A DNA stretch of 35,394 nt from Clostridiales bacterium (GCA_024693345.1 JAILLB010000099.1:1-35394), one strand, 5' to 3'. Shown: positions 24,480-32,854, counted from the first letter of the stretch. A program made the numbers and translations. The notes: generated by a model not told the origin, from the sequence alone.

Positions 24480-27023
24480 ATGGCAAAAAGAATTATCAGT
24501 GTTTTATTTGCGATAATATTTGTTTTTGTTGCGCTTTCGATAGCGGGCTGTTCGAGTAACACCGATACAGAAACAACAACTTCAAAAACAAATGACACTA
24601 CATCAGCAGTAACCACAACAAACCAGACAACCGAACAGACCACGGAAGAAACAACAAGCAGTGTTGTTATTGTCGATCCGAATCTTCCCACGGTAACCTT
24701 GACCGAAAAGGAACTGTACGACAAGATATATGCCGGTTGGGTCGGAGAGATGATAGGTGTTACATGGTTTGCTTCAACAGAGTTCGGATACTGCGGCAAT
24801 ATAATGCCATCAAGCAAGGTGCCGGTATGGAAAGAAGCCATGATTAATGCAGCATTTGACCAGGATGACGTGTATATTGAAATTCCGTTCCTGATGGCAA
24901 TGTATGAAAATGGCATTGACTGCGACCCTCAGATAGTGGCAGAAGCATTTGCCAATGCGACATACAACACCTTCCACGCAAATAATGCAGGAAAAACAAA
25001 CGCAATGAACGGAGTTATGTACAGGTACTGCGGAAACTATATGTACAACGAACACTGCGATGATATAGACTGGCAGATAGATTGTGACTATCTGGGAATG
25101 GCTTATCCCGGTCTTGTGAACGAGGCTGCCAAGAAAGCATTTGATATAGGTCATATAATGAACTACGGAGACGGTGTTTACGGCGGCGTGTTTGTATCAG
25201 CAATGCGTGCTGCCGCTTACACAGCTTCTTCCGTAGAGGAAATAGTCAGGGCCGGAATGGCAGTTATCCCTGATGGCACACTGTTCAAGGACTGCTTGAA
25301 TATTGTTCTTGAAGGCTATGAAAAGGGACTTGACTGGACCGTCGTCTGGCAGCAGATCGAGACCAAATACGGGAAAACCGACAGATGCGTGACAAGCAAA
25401 GAAGGAACATCAATGTCGGTAATGAACATTGATGCAAAAGTCAATGCGGCATATTGTGCAATCGGTCTGTTATATGGTGAAGGAGACTTTGAAAAGAGCG
25501 TTATAATCTCTGGCAGATGCGGTCAGGACAGCGACTGTAACCCATCAACTGTTGCGGGAATCATGGCGTCATATCTGGGACTTGAAAATATTCCGTCAAA
25601 GTACTACAGCGAACTTTCCGAAACAAAATCTTTCCAGGGCTTCTACACAACCGTCAAACAGGCTGTTGACATGGATTTTGCTCTCATGAAGGAAGAACTC
25701 AATAAAAATCCTTATGTTGATGTCAACGATGACGGAACATACACAATCCATGTAAACAACGTTTATGAACCTGTTGAATACGAACAGTGGCCTACCGGTT
25801 TTTATGTCAGTGTCTGCATATTCAGTCACGAAAACAATGCAATATCCATAAATGTGGTTCCTCACGAAGGATACATCAAGACAATGCACTTTGATATGGG
25901 TGACGGCTATGAAACTGACGAACCGATTTCCGCATATGTATACAAAGAACTCGGTCAATACACAGTTACGGCAACATTTACAAACACAAACGGAGAAACA
26001 TTTGAAGTATCGCAGGAGGTTCTGATTTCGCCGAGAAAACTCAGAATGAATCTTACTCCGATTTGTTCAATCACAAATCCGACGGGTTCAGGAAACAAAG
26101 ATCTTTCTGTTATATGTGATGGGATTGCACCAAAAAAAGGATCTAAAGACAAAAACACTCAATATGATACCTATACAGGCAAAGAAGAAACTTCGGTCTG
26201 GATTGGTGTAGAGTTTGAACACACAGGCATTCTTTCAAGTGTCATATTTACTGAAGGCTATCAGACAAAGAAGGGCGGATGGTTTGCAGAGGTACCAGTT
26301 ATTGAAGTCCTGATTAACGGAAACTGGGTTGAAAGAGAGCTTGGCAGAGTATCTCCGGAATATCCCACGGAATACAGAACACCGACAGATTATCCATTTG
26401 ATTTCTTTGAATTCATTCTAAAAGAGCCCGTTAAATGCGACGGAGTCAGACTGAAAGGAAAACCCGCAGGTGAACAGACGTTTATCACTTGCGCAGAATT
26501 CCTGCCCATATTCGAAAACATATTATTTGAAGAAGGCCATTTCGAAAAACTTGCTGAAGACATAATAGTATGTAACCGAAATGCAGCACTTGGCAGCGGA
26601 AACAGAAATATAGGTGTTATAAGAGATGGATTTGTGCCTTATACCGGCTTGACAACAAACTACCAGTTCGACACTTACGACGGATTGAATCTTTCTGAAG
26701 AAGTATACATCGGATACATATTCAAGACTTCAAAGAAACTTGAAAGTGTGATATTCACAGAAGGAGCGCATTTTGAAGGCGGAGGATGGTTTGTAGGAAT
26801 AAGAATTGAGATATATCAGAACGGCGAATGGAAAGAAGTTGATTATACAATATCTCCTGAATACCCCACAGGGTACAACCAGACAGACTTCGGACCATCA
26901 TATGAAGTATACAAATTCACACTATCCAACGCGGCAGAGTGTGAAGGCTTCAGAATCATAGGCAGAGGCGGAGGAACATCAGGATTCATTAGTTGTGCAG
27001 AACTGGAATACACTGCAAATTAA
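24480..27023 (+). CDS. Surface lipoprotein: ADP-ribosylglycohydrolase-like domain, PKD-like domain, two discoidin-like domains
   Basis: 847 aa. Signal peptide with lipobox SIAGC (Cys 24) and a Thr-rich stalk (about 30-60). Residues about 76-390 match the ADP-ribosylglycohydrolase (DraG/ARH) family: YDKIYAGWVGEMIGV, the acidic metal motif DQDD (127-130), and the C-terminal motif GQDSDCNPSTVAGIM (348-362). A PKD-like domain follows (about 455-516, FDMGDGYETDEPISAYVY, GQYTVTATF). Two related beta-sandwich repeats come next (about 526-676 and 700-845), sharing SVIFTEG, GGWF, NGxW and SPEYPT. Known family members cleave N- or O-glycosidic bonds to ADP-ribose, mostly inside cells, so a surface form is unusual. 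The real substrate may be another glycoside. Confidence 0.85.
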   Translation: MAKRIISVLFAIIFVFVALSIAGCSSNTDTETTTSKTNDTTSAVTTTNQTTEQTTEETTSSVVIVDPNLPTVTLTEKELYDKIYAGWVGEMIGVTWFASTEFGYCGNIMPSSKVPVWKEAMINAAFDQDDVYIEIPFLMAMYENGIDCDPQIVAEAFANATYNTFHANNAGKTNAMNGVMYRYCGNYMYNEHCDDIDWQIDCDYLGMAYPGLVNEAAKKAFDIGHIMNYGDGVYGGVFVSAMRAAAYTASSVEEIVRAGMAVIPDGTLFKDCLNIVLEGYEKGLDWTVVWQQIETKYGKTDRCVTSKEGTSMSVMNIDAKVNAAYCAIGLLYGEGDFEKSVIISGRCGQDSDCNPSTVAGIMASYLGLENIPSKYYSELSETKSFQGFYTTVKQAVDMDFALMKEELNKNPYVDVNDDGTYTIHVNNVYEPVEYEQWPTGFYVSVCIFSHENNAISINVVPHEGYIKTMHFDMGDGYETDEPISAYVYKELGQYTVTATFTNTNGETFEVSQEVLISPRKLRMNLTPICSITNPTGSGNKDLSVICDGIAPKKGSKDKNTQYDTYTGKEETSVWIGVEFEHTGILSSVIFTEGYQTKKGGWFAEVPVIEVLINGNWVERELGRVSPEYPTEYRTPTDYPFDFFEFILKEPVKCDGVRLKGKPAGEQTFITCAEFLPIFENILFEEGHFEKLAEDIIVCNRNAALGSGNRNIGVIRDGFVPYTGLTTNYQFDTYDGLNLSEEVYIGYIFKTSKKLESVIFTEGAHFEGGGWFVGIRIEIYQNGEWKEVDYTISPEYPTGYNQTDFGPSYEVYKFTLSNAAECEGFRIIGRGGGTSGFISCAELEYTAN

Positions 27024-27045
27024 CGCGCACAAAACATAAAAAAGA

Positions 27046-27073
27046 GGAAGAGACCGAGTGATCTCTTCCTTTT
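27046..27073. terminator. Bidirectional terminator
   Basis: GGAAGAGA (27046-27053) pairs with TCTCTTCC (27062-27069) over an 8-nt loop. TTTTGC follows on the plus strand, and on the minus strand the stem is followed by TCTTTTTTATG. It serves both the lipoprotein operon and the convergent barnase-like gene. Confidence 0.88.
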
Positions 27074-27084
27074 GCTATTCCTTG

Positions 27085-28302
27085 CTATTTTTGCGTGACC
27101 GTATGTGAACTGCATTTTGCAAACACAATTGTAATTTGTGCATCAAATCTGTTAAGCCATGTTCCATAATTGCTGAATTCTGCAAAAGAGTTGTAATGAT
27201 CGTCAGTGTAGAAAACAACCGGGCTTAAGTCGTATCCCTGGGTTTTAAGGCCGTTTTTTACAAATACTATTCTTCCTGTTCCTCTGTTTGATGCACTGTA
27301 TTTGATGTCTGTGCTGATGGCAATATCCAGTTCGTAATAGACAAGATAACCGAGATTCCTGTTATACGGAATTGCAGTCATGTAGCCATCAGTTCTTGAA
27401 TACTCAAAAAAGCATCTCGTATTATCTTTGAAATACTCATATGCATCTGCATAATCTTCTCTCGCAACATAATTGACCGGAAATGTTCCGAACGCGATGC
27501 TGTAATAAGCTATATCTACCGGATCCGTGAGCGCTGCTGCATTTGCAATTGAAGGGTTTTGTATCACTTCATCCATGGTGTGGTATGTATAGGTCTTATA
27601 CGACAATACCTCATATCCGTCATCTGTGACTGCAATATTGAACGGAACTGTCACAGTAGCACCGGGAACAAGATTGCCTTCGTAAACAACAGGATTTATT
27701 CTGTAGTTGTCGTAAACTGTAGAAGCAGATTGTTTTACCGTATTGCCTGTATATTTTATGACTATCTTTTTGACACTTACAGAAGAATTGCCTGATTCGA
27801 CAGAGAAGAAGTTTGTTTCTGTTGTATTGACTGTTTGTGTGACGAATTTGTTGTCTGTTTTCGGCAGAGAATATGTGCTTGTCTTTTCTCCGTTGTCTCC
27901 GTACCTGATATATGCCTGCTCGTCAGATTTGTATGTTATTTCAATAGAGACAATATCCTTGATTCTCGAAGTGTTGAATATGGAGCCCGGAAGAGCAACC
28001 ATATATTCTTTTATATTTGGATTAAGCAATACAATTGCCTTGTTCACACTGTCCTTTACGGTTCTGTAATAGCCGAATTCAACACTGTAAATCTTTCCTT
28101 CGCCGTAATTGCCTGTTGAATAACCCATGCTGAATGAATCAAATGAGTCATAATCCAGACTGATTGTGTATACATTTTGATTGGAAGGCGAACCCGATTC
28201 AGTGTTGTCAGGCGGCAGAAAACTGATGCTGCACGAAGTGGCCGATACAGCAATAAAAAGTATGGACAGTATTAACGCAACAATCCTTGTTTTGTTATTC
28301 AC
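27085..28302 (-). CDS. Lipoprotein with C-terminal barnase-like ribonuclease domain
   Basis: 405 aa. Signal peptide with lipobox ATSC (Cys 24). Residues 40-185 form an unrecognised beta-rich domain, and about 200-240 a linker-like beta segment. Residues 274-376 align with barnase/guanyl-specific RNases: FPVNYVAREDY matches the LPDNYITKSEA start; YNRNLGY carries the Arg 59 equivalent (Arg 315); YYELDI the catalytic Glu 73 equivalent (Glu 324); NRGTGRIVF the Arg 83/Arg 87 pair (Arg 340/344); and YTDDHYNSF the catalytic His 102 equivalent (His 369). A short insert (KTQGYDLSPV) precedes the last strand. All key residues are present, so RNase activity at the cell surface is likely. No barstar-like gene is nearby. 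GTG start, 8 nt after the acyltransferase stop. Confidence 0.8.
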   Translation of the reverse strand: MNNKTRIVALILSILFIAVSATSCSISFLPPDNTESGSPSNQNVYTISLDYDSFDSFSMGYSTGNYGEGKIYSVEFGYYRTVKDSVNKAIVLLNPNIKEYMVALPGSIFNTSRIKDIVSIEITYKSDEQAYIRYGDNGEKTSTYSLPKTDNKFVTQTVNTTETNFFSVESGNSSVSVKKIVIKYTGNTVKQSASTVYDNYRINPVVYEGNLVPGATVTVPFNIAVTDDGYEVLSYKTYTYHTMDEVIQNPSIANAAALTDPVDIAYYSIAFGTFPVNYVAREDYADAYEYFKDNTRCFFEYSRTDGYMTAIPYNRNLGYLVYYELDIAISTDIKYSASNRGTGRIVFVKNGLKTQGYDLSPVVFYTDDHYNSFAEFSNYGTWLNRFDAQITIVFAKCSSHTVTQK

Positions 28303-28310
28303 AGATCAGC

Positions 28311-29549
28311 TCACTTTCTTGATTCGTTGAAAGCCTTTTTGTAAAGTTCCTCTGTTGCAAGCGACATTTTTGTTACTGAAAAATCACAGTTTTTAGGATA
28401 AATATACAGCGTGTCATTTCTTGTGTTGAGATCTACGCAATCTCCATATTTGCCCAGGTATTCGTATTCAATATGGCAAGAATACAGAGAGATGGGAGCC
28501 CAGTCAAAGGAATAATCTTCACCAAACGCATTTCCTTTAAGATGGAAACCATTCATGTCGTGAGTAAGTGTAGCCATGCCCACATCTATGTACTTTTTAG
28601 GATTCGGAAGCGAATCTACCCGCGCCTGACATGAAAAGTGATATGTCCCGTCTTCGATTTCTTTCCTTACATTGCTTCTTTCCCATTCGTACCAGTCCGG
28701 GATATGCGAAAACTCAGTGTTGCCGTCTTTGGCCACCAATTCACCAAGTTCGGTCATTTCCCATTCCTTGCCGCAGTCGTTGCACTTGAGAGTTGTCCCG
28801 GAGGAGCTCATATGGTACTCATGACCGCAGTTTGGACATTGGTACAATACTTTGTGAAGGCCTGATGCACGGTCTTTATATGTGCACATGATATTGTTTT
28901 CTTTTTGCCACTTGAATTCATCGTATACAAAAGAATTCTCTATCAGCTCTGTCAATTCTTCAGCACTTTTTTCTCGCACTTCATTCTGATTTGCTATGCA
29001 AGTCATTGTGGCGGTTGTGCCCTTGATTCCGTGATCGGGCAGGTTCCAGAACGGAGAATTGATGTGATGTCCGTGGCATATGAGCACGACAACAGGAACA
29101 TCCAGCATTTTTGCAAGTTTTCCAAATGAGTTCGGAAGAACAGCATTTGTTCCGCAGAGAGAATATCTGGCTTCGGGATAAATGGCAGCAATATCTCCTC
29201 TTTTAACTACTGTTTTCAGATGGCGGAGAAGTGTGATATCATTGGTGAACTTTCTTTTGCAGATACAACCTATGAATCGGAGTAGCCATTCGCGTTTCAG
29301 AAACCCGTCAATTGCCACGACGAAATTTGCTCTTGCGGGATATATGGCTTTTGATGCAACCTTAAAATCCATAAATGCATTATGGTTGCACAGCAAAAGA
29401 TAGGGAGGTTTGATACCTTCCATGTTTATTTTTGTAAGTGTGTTTTTGTGCTTTGACAGGTCTGGCTGAGACAGAAGTCTTATGAGATGTCTCAAATGCT
29501 GCCTTTGAGGCGCTTTTTCCATATCAAAACGCTTTATATTATCTAACAT
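28311..29549 (-). CDS. PlsC-like 1-acyl-glycerol-3-phosphate acyltransferase with zinc ribbon
   Basis: 412 aa. The N-terminal acyltransferase domain (about 30-215) has the HX4D motif in NHNAFMD (His 56, Asp 61) and the YPEAR motif (124-128), and would acylate lysophosphatidic acid or a related lipid at the membrane. A zinc-ribbon follows (CPNCG at 238-241, CNDCG at 256-259), then a C-terminal domain of about 150 residues (WYEWERSNVRKEI to LYIYPKNCDF) that I do not recognise. Typical PlsC proteins are about 240 aa and lack the added parts. ATG start with GAGG 8 nt upstream. It is the first gene of a two-gene minus-strand operon with the barnase-like lipoprotein. Confidence 0.85.
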   Translation of the reverse strand: MLDNIKRFDMEKAPQRQHLRHLIRLLSQPDLSKHKNTLTKINMEGIKPPYLLLCNHNAFMDFKVASKAIYPARANFVVAIDGFLKREWLLRFIGCICKRKFTNDITLLRHLKTVVKRGDIAAIYPEARYSLCGTNAVLPNSFGKLAKMLDVPVVVLICHGHHINSPFWNLPDHGIKGTTATMTCIANQNEVREKSAEELTELIENSFVYDEFKWQKENNIMCTYKDRASGLHKVLYQCPNCGHEYHMSSSGTTLKCNDCGKEWEMTELGELVAKDGNTEFSHIPDWYEWERSNVRKEIEDGTYHFSCQARVDSLPNPKKYIDVGMATLTHDMNGFHLKGNAFGEDYSFDWAPISLYSCHIEYEYLGKYGDCVDLNTRNDTLYIYPKNCDFSVTKMSLATEELYKKAFNESRK

Positions 29550-29578
29550 AATCTTTCCTCATATCGGTTGATATTTCA

Positions 29579-29607
29579 ATTATAAATGGAAACAAATCCA
29601 AATACAA
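29579..29607 (-). promoter_or_regulatory. Possible promoter of the acyltransferase-RNase operon
   Basis: On the minus strand TATAAT (29579-29584) has TTGTAT (29602-29607) 17 nt upstream. It lies just after the ATPase terminator. The -35 match is weak. Confidence 0.5.
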
Positions 29608-29610
29608 GAA

Positions 29611-29648
29611 AAAACTCGTTCTGCCCATATCCGGACAAAACGAGTTTT
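29611..29648 (-). terminator. Terminator of the cation ATPase gene
   Basis: AAAACTCGTT (29611-29620) and AACGAGTTTT (29639-29648) form a 10-bp stem. On the minus strand it is followed by TTCTTGT after a T run. Confidence 0.85.
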
Positions 29649-29663
29649 GTTGAATATCTATGA

Positions 29664-32567
29664 TTATTTTCCAGAATTTTCTTTTGGCTCCTCAGCCTTT
29701 GAAAAATCTATTTTCTGACCTTCTAACGTCACTTCGAATACCGGTTCGTACTCATCTGAATCTTCAGTTTTATTGACGGTTTCCGCTTTGTTTTCACGCT
29801 GCTTTTGAACATCAAATGTCAGGCTCTTATTGAGTTCATCATCATCCATGTCGGCAAACTCATTTTCTTCTTCATTTTCAGAACCAGGTACTTCTTCAAA
29901 GAAATCGCTCTTTGGAGATGATTTCTTCTTTATCAGTCTCTGAATGTACTTAACAAGTTCTACTATCGGGATAATCATGACAGCGAGAAGCATGCCCACT
30001 GCATATTCAAGGAATCCGAGTTTTGTAAAGTCAAAGAGCTGTGCGAGGAAAGGAATCTCGATAACTGATGTTGTGAGAATGATTGCCAATGCCATTGCAC
30101 CGAGCAGATAGAAATTAAACTTTTCAAGAGAGAATATGGACTTTCTCTGTGATCTCATGTTGAATGAGTGGAATATCTCAGCCATGGACATTGTCAAAAA
30201 TGCCATTGTAATACCATGAGAAGATGTCTGTGTTATATCGAATCCCGCTCCGAATTCTATTCCTGCACCGATAAAATATGCTGCCAGTGTCAGTAAGGTT
30301 ATAATCAAACCCTGGTAGAGCAGATCAAATCCGACTCCGCCTGCGAATATACCATCTTTGGTGGAACGAGGTTTCTGTTTCATTACGTCCTTCTCGCCTG
30401 CTTCTATTCCGAGAGCAAGAGCGGGGAGGCTGTCTGTAATCAGATTGATCCAGAGAAGATGCGGAGCTCTTAATATCGTGAATCCGAACATTGTTGCAAT
30501 GAATATTGTCATTACTTCGCTTATGTTCGAAGAGAGCAGGAACTGGATTGTCTTTCTGATGTTGCTGTAAATCTTTCTTCCTTCTTCAACAGCATATATG
30601 ATTGTGGCGAAGTTGTCATCTCCGAGAACCATGTCTGCAACATTCTTTGTTACATCTGTTCCGGTTATTCCCATTCCTACGCCTATATCTGCAGCCTTGA
30701 TTGAAGGAGCATCATTAACTCCGTCGCCTGTCATTGCGGTTACATTGCCTTTTTTCTTCAGAGCAGTAACGATTCTTACTTTGTGTTCGGGCTGAACCCT
30801 TGCATACACAGAAATCTTATCTACGATTCTTGCAAATTCTTCGTCTGTGTATGAATCAAGTTCCGCACCTGTAATTGCTTCGCTTTCGTCCCGGATAATT
30901 CCGAGTTCTTTTGCAATTGCAATTGCAGTATCTATATGGTCACCCGTTATCATAATCGGGCGTATACCTGCGCCTTTACATGAAACGATTGCATCTTTGA
31001 CTTCCGGTCTGACAGGATCTATCATTCCGCAAAGACCGATGAATATCATATCGCGTTCGAGATCTTCTGATGTGCACATTTCCTCAGTTGGAACTGATCT
31101 GTGCATTCTGTAAGCGGCTCCCAAAACTCTGAGTGCCTTGTCAGCAAATGCCTTGTTCTTTGAAAGAATTGCATTTCTAACCCCGTCATCCATCTCCATC
31201 AGACCGTCTTTTGTCAGGATGTAACTGCAGCGCTTCAGAATTTCATCCGGTGCACCCTTTGTGTATTGAATGATCTTGCCTTCAGCACTGTGAACTGTTG
31301 TCATCATCTTTCTCATGGAATCAAACGGAACTTCGGCAACTCTTGGCTGCTCAAGCTTGATTTCTGACTTATTCAATCCCATTGATGTGGCATAGTTTAC
31401 GAGAGCACATTCGGTTGGCTCACCAACTGCTTCGCCGTTTTCGCCGACTTCTGCATCGCTGCACATTGCCATAGCCATTGCAAGCAGTTCTTTGTTTGTC
31501 GTGAAGTCTTCGACAACGGTCATCTTATTCTGTGTAAGTGTACCGGTTTTATCTGAGCAGATTACCTGAGTGCACCCAAGTGTTTCAACTGCTGTAAGCT
31601 TTCTTATCACGGCCTCTCTTTTTGCCATCTTTGTGACACCAATTGAAAGAACGATTGTGACAACAGCCACAAGTCCTTCAGGAACTGCGGCAACGGCAAG
31701 GCTGACTGCGACCATGAATGTGGGCAGTATTACATTAGTGAAATCAAATGAACCTGCTTTGATAAGCCCGACCACAAAGATTATCGCGCATATAGCCATG
31801 ACACCCCATGTGAGGATTCTGCTGAGCTGTGCAAGTTTCTGCTGAAGAGGGGTTTTTTCTTCAACAACGTCAGTAATGGCATTTGCAATCTTGCCCATTT
31901 CGGTTTTCATTCCGACTTCGCAAACAACAGCTTTTCCTCTTCCGTAGGCCACTGTACTTCCTGAATATACCATGTTGGTTCTGTCACCAAGCGGGACATT
32001 TCCTTCAAGAGCCTTTGTCGGGATTGCAGTATGTTTGTCTACCGGAACAGATTCTCCCGTCAATGCTGCTTCTTCGCATTTGAGAGAAACAGCTTCAAGA
32101 AGTCTGCAATCAGCGGGAACAGCATCTCCTGCCTCGAGCAGTATGACGTCGCCTCTGACCAAGTCTTCGCTCTTGACTGTTGTCATCTTTCCGTCTCTGA
32201 GCACTTTGGAAGTGGAAGAAGTCATCTGTCTGAGAGCTTCTATGGCCTTTTCAGCCTTTGACTCCTGAAGTACACCGAGTATTGAGTTGAGAATGACGAC
32301 GAACAGAATGATGAAAACCGATGCAGGGAACTCCTTGTTTATTATGTCCACAACCGCAGATATGATTGCTGCAACGAGCAGGACAATAATCATCGGATCA
32401 ATCAGCTGTTCAAGAAATCTCCTTGCAAGAGTTTTTTTTGGCGGATCATCCAGTTTGTTTTTTCCGTCTTGTTCCAGTCTGTATTCGGCCTCTGTTGTCG
32501 ACAGACCATCTTCGTTTGACTGTAATTCCAGCAAAACGGAATCTTTGTCATTTTGGTAAAAGGTCAT
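29664..32567 (-). CDS. SERCA/PMR1-like P-type cation ATPase, likely Mn2+ (or Ca2+/Mn2+) exporter
   Basis: P2-type ATPase, 967 aa from the ATG at 32567 (GGAGG 6 nt upstream; the longer frame from 32630 runs through the leader terminator and is rejected). It has the actuator TGES (LTGESVPVDK), phosphorylation site SDKTGTLTQNK, GDGVNDAPSIK, and ion-site helices VAAVPEGLVAVVTI (M4) and WINLITDSLPALALGIE (M6 Asn and Asp). The C-terminus carries an 80-residue, strongly acidic tail after the last helix, which is unusual for bacterial homologues. A yybP-ykoY Mn2+ riboswitch precedes the gene. Riboswitch-linked relatives such as L. lactis YoaB respond to Mn2+, so Mn2+ export is more likely than Ca2+ alone. 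Confidence 0.92.
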   Translation of the reverse strand: MTFYQNDKDSVLLELQSNEDGLSTTEAEYRLEQDGKNKLDDPPKKTLARRFLEQLIDPMIIVLLVAAIISAVVDIINKEFPASVFIILFVVILNSILGVLQESKAEKAIEALRQMTSSTSKVLRDGKMTTVKSEDLVRGDVILLEAGDAVPADCRLLEAVSLKCEEAALTGESVPVDKHTAIPTKALEGNVPLGDRTNMVYSGSTVAYGRGKAVVCEVGMKTEMGKIANAITDVVEEKTPLQQKLAQLSRILTWGVMAICAIIFVVGLIKAGSFDFTNVILPTFMVAVSLAVAAVPEGLVAVVTIVLSIGVTKMAKREAVIRKLTAVETLGCTQVICSDKTGTLTQNKMTVVEDFTTNKELLAMAMAMCSDAEVGENGEAVGEPTECALVNYATSMGLNKSEIKLEQPRVAEVPFDSMRKMMTTVHSAEGKIIQYTKGAPDEILKRCSYILTKDGLMEMDDGVRNAILSKNKAFADKALRVLGAAYRMHRSVPTEEMCTSEDLERDMIFIGLCGMIDPVRPEVKDAIVSCKGAGIRPIMITGDHIDTAIAIAKELGIIRDESEAITGAELDSYTDEEFARIVDKISVYARVQPEHKVRIVTALKKKGNVTAMTGDGVNDAPSIKAADIGVGMGITGTDVTKNVADMVLGDDNFATIIYAVEEGRKIYSNIRKTIQFLLSSNISEVMTIFIATMFGFTILRAPHLLWINLITDSLPALALGIEAGEKDVMKQKPRSTKDGIFAGGVGFDLLYQGLIITLLTLAAYFIGAGIEFGAGFDITQTSSHGITMAFLTMSMAEIFHSFNMRSQRKSIFSLEKFNFYLLGAMALAIILTTSVIEIPFLAQLFDFTKLGFLEYAVGMLLAVMIIPIVELVKYIQRLIKKKSSPKSDFFEEVPGSENEEENEFADMDDDELNKSLTFDVQKQRENKAETVNKTEDSDEYEPVFEVTLEGQKIDFSKAEEPKENSGK

Positions 32568-32584
32568 AATTTCCTCCAAATTAA

Positions 32585-32628
32585 AGTAAAAAAATAATGA
32601 GAGCATGCCCAAACAAGGCATGAGTCTC
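32585..32628 (-). terminator. Riboswitch-controlled terminator before the cation ATPase
   Basis: On the minus strand CATGCC pairs with GGCATG, with an outer GAGA/TCTC extension (32599-32609 with 32617-32628). ATTATTTTTTT follows. The 5' arm contains the CTCATG that closes the riboswitch P1 helix, so terminator and ligand-bound aptamer exclude each other. Confidence 0.85.
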
Positions 32629-32702
32629 ATTCCTATGACAGAACCGGACTTTTCGTCGTGATGACGGCCTGTCGCACAAGTAGTGCAAATTACTCCCTCA
32701 TG
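32619..32702 (-). promoter_or_regulatory. yybP-ykoY family (Mn2+) riboswitch aptamer
   Basis: Read on the minus strand, the element starts CATGAG-GGAGTA and ends GAGA-CTCATG. P1 is CATGAG (32697-32702) with CTCATG (32619-32624). Conserved yybP-ykoY pieces are visible: GGGAGTA after P1, GGCCGTCATCACGACGAAAAG in the middle, and GAGAC before the 3' P1 strand. Binding of Mn2+ stabilises P1 and so prevents the adjacent terminator, giving expression when Mn2+ is high. Location upstream of a P-type ATPase matches known examples. The call was made by eye and not with a covariance model. Confidence 0.85.
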
Positions 32703-32713
32703 TTCACGTTAAT

Positions 32714-32742
32714 AATATATCATCTATTGTTGCTTTTGTCAA
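32714..32742 (-). promoter_or_regulatory. Promoter of the riboswitch-ATPase unit
   Basis: On the minus strand a perfect TTGACA (32737-32742) and TATATT (32714-32719) are separated by 17 nt, just upstream of the aptamer. Confidence 0.85.
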
Positions 32743-32791
32743 ATATTTTGTGTTTTTCGGGCATTAGCTACGGATATATGTCATTTCTTTG

Positions 32792-32820
32792 TTGTCATTC
32801 TTTTCGATTAATAGTAAAAT
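32792..32820 (+). promoter_or_regulatory. Promoter of the GH28 gene
   Basis: TTGTCA (32792-32797) and TAAAAT (32815-32820) are separated by 17 nt, 34 nt before the ATG of the GH28-domain gene. It is divergent from the ATPase promoter. Confidence 0.78.
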
Positions 32821-32854
32821 TACTTTGTAATACTTCACATGAGAGGTCAAAGCA

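Noticed and set aside
27085-29549. Toxin-immunity pair (barnase-like protein with the acyltransferase as immunity)
   Set aside because: The acyltransferase has clear catalytic motifs and no similarity to barstar, and the RNase has a lipobox. Nothing supports an immunity role.
32568-32630. Longer start for the cation ATPase at 32630
   Set aside because: It would translate the riboswitch terminator. A GGAGG-preceded ATG at 32567 matches the family N-terminus.
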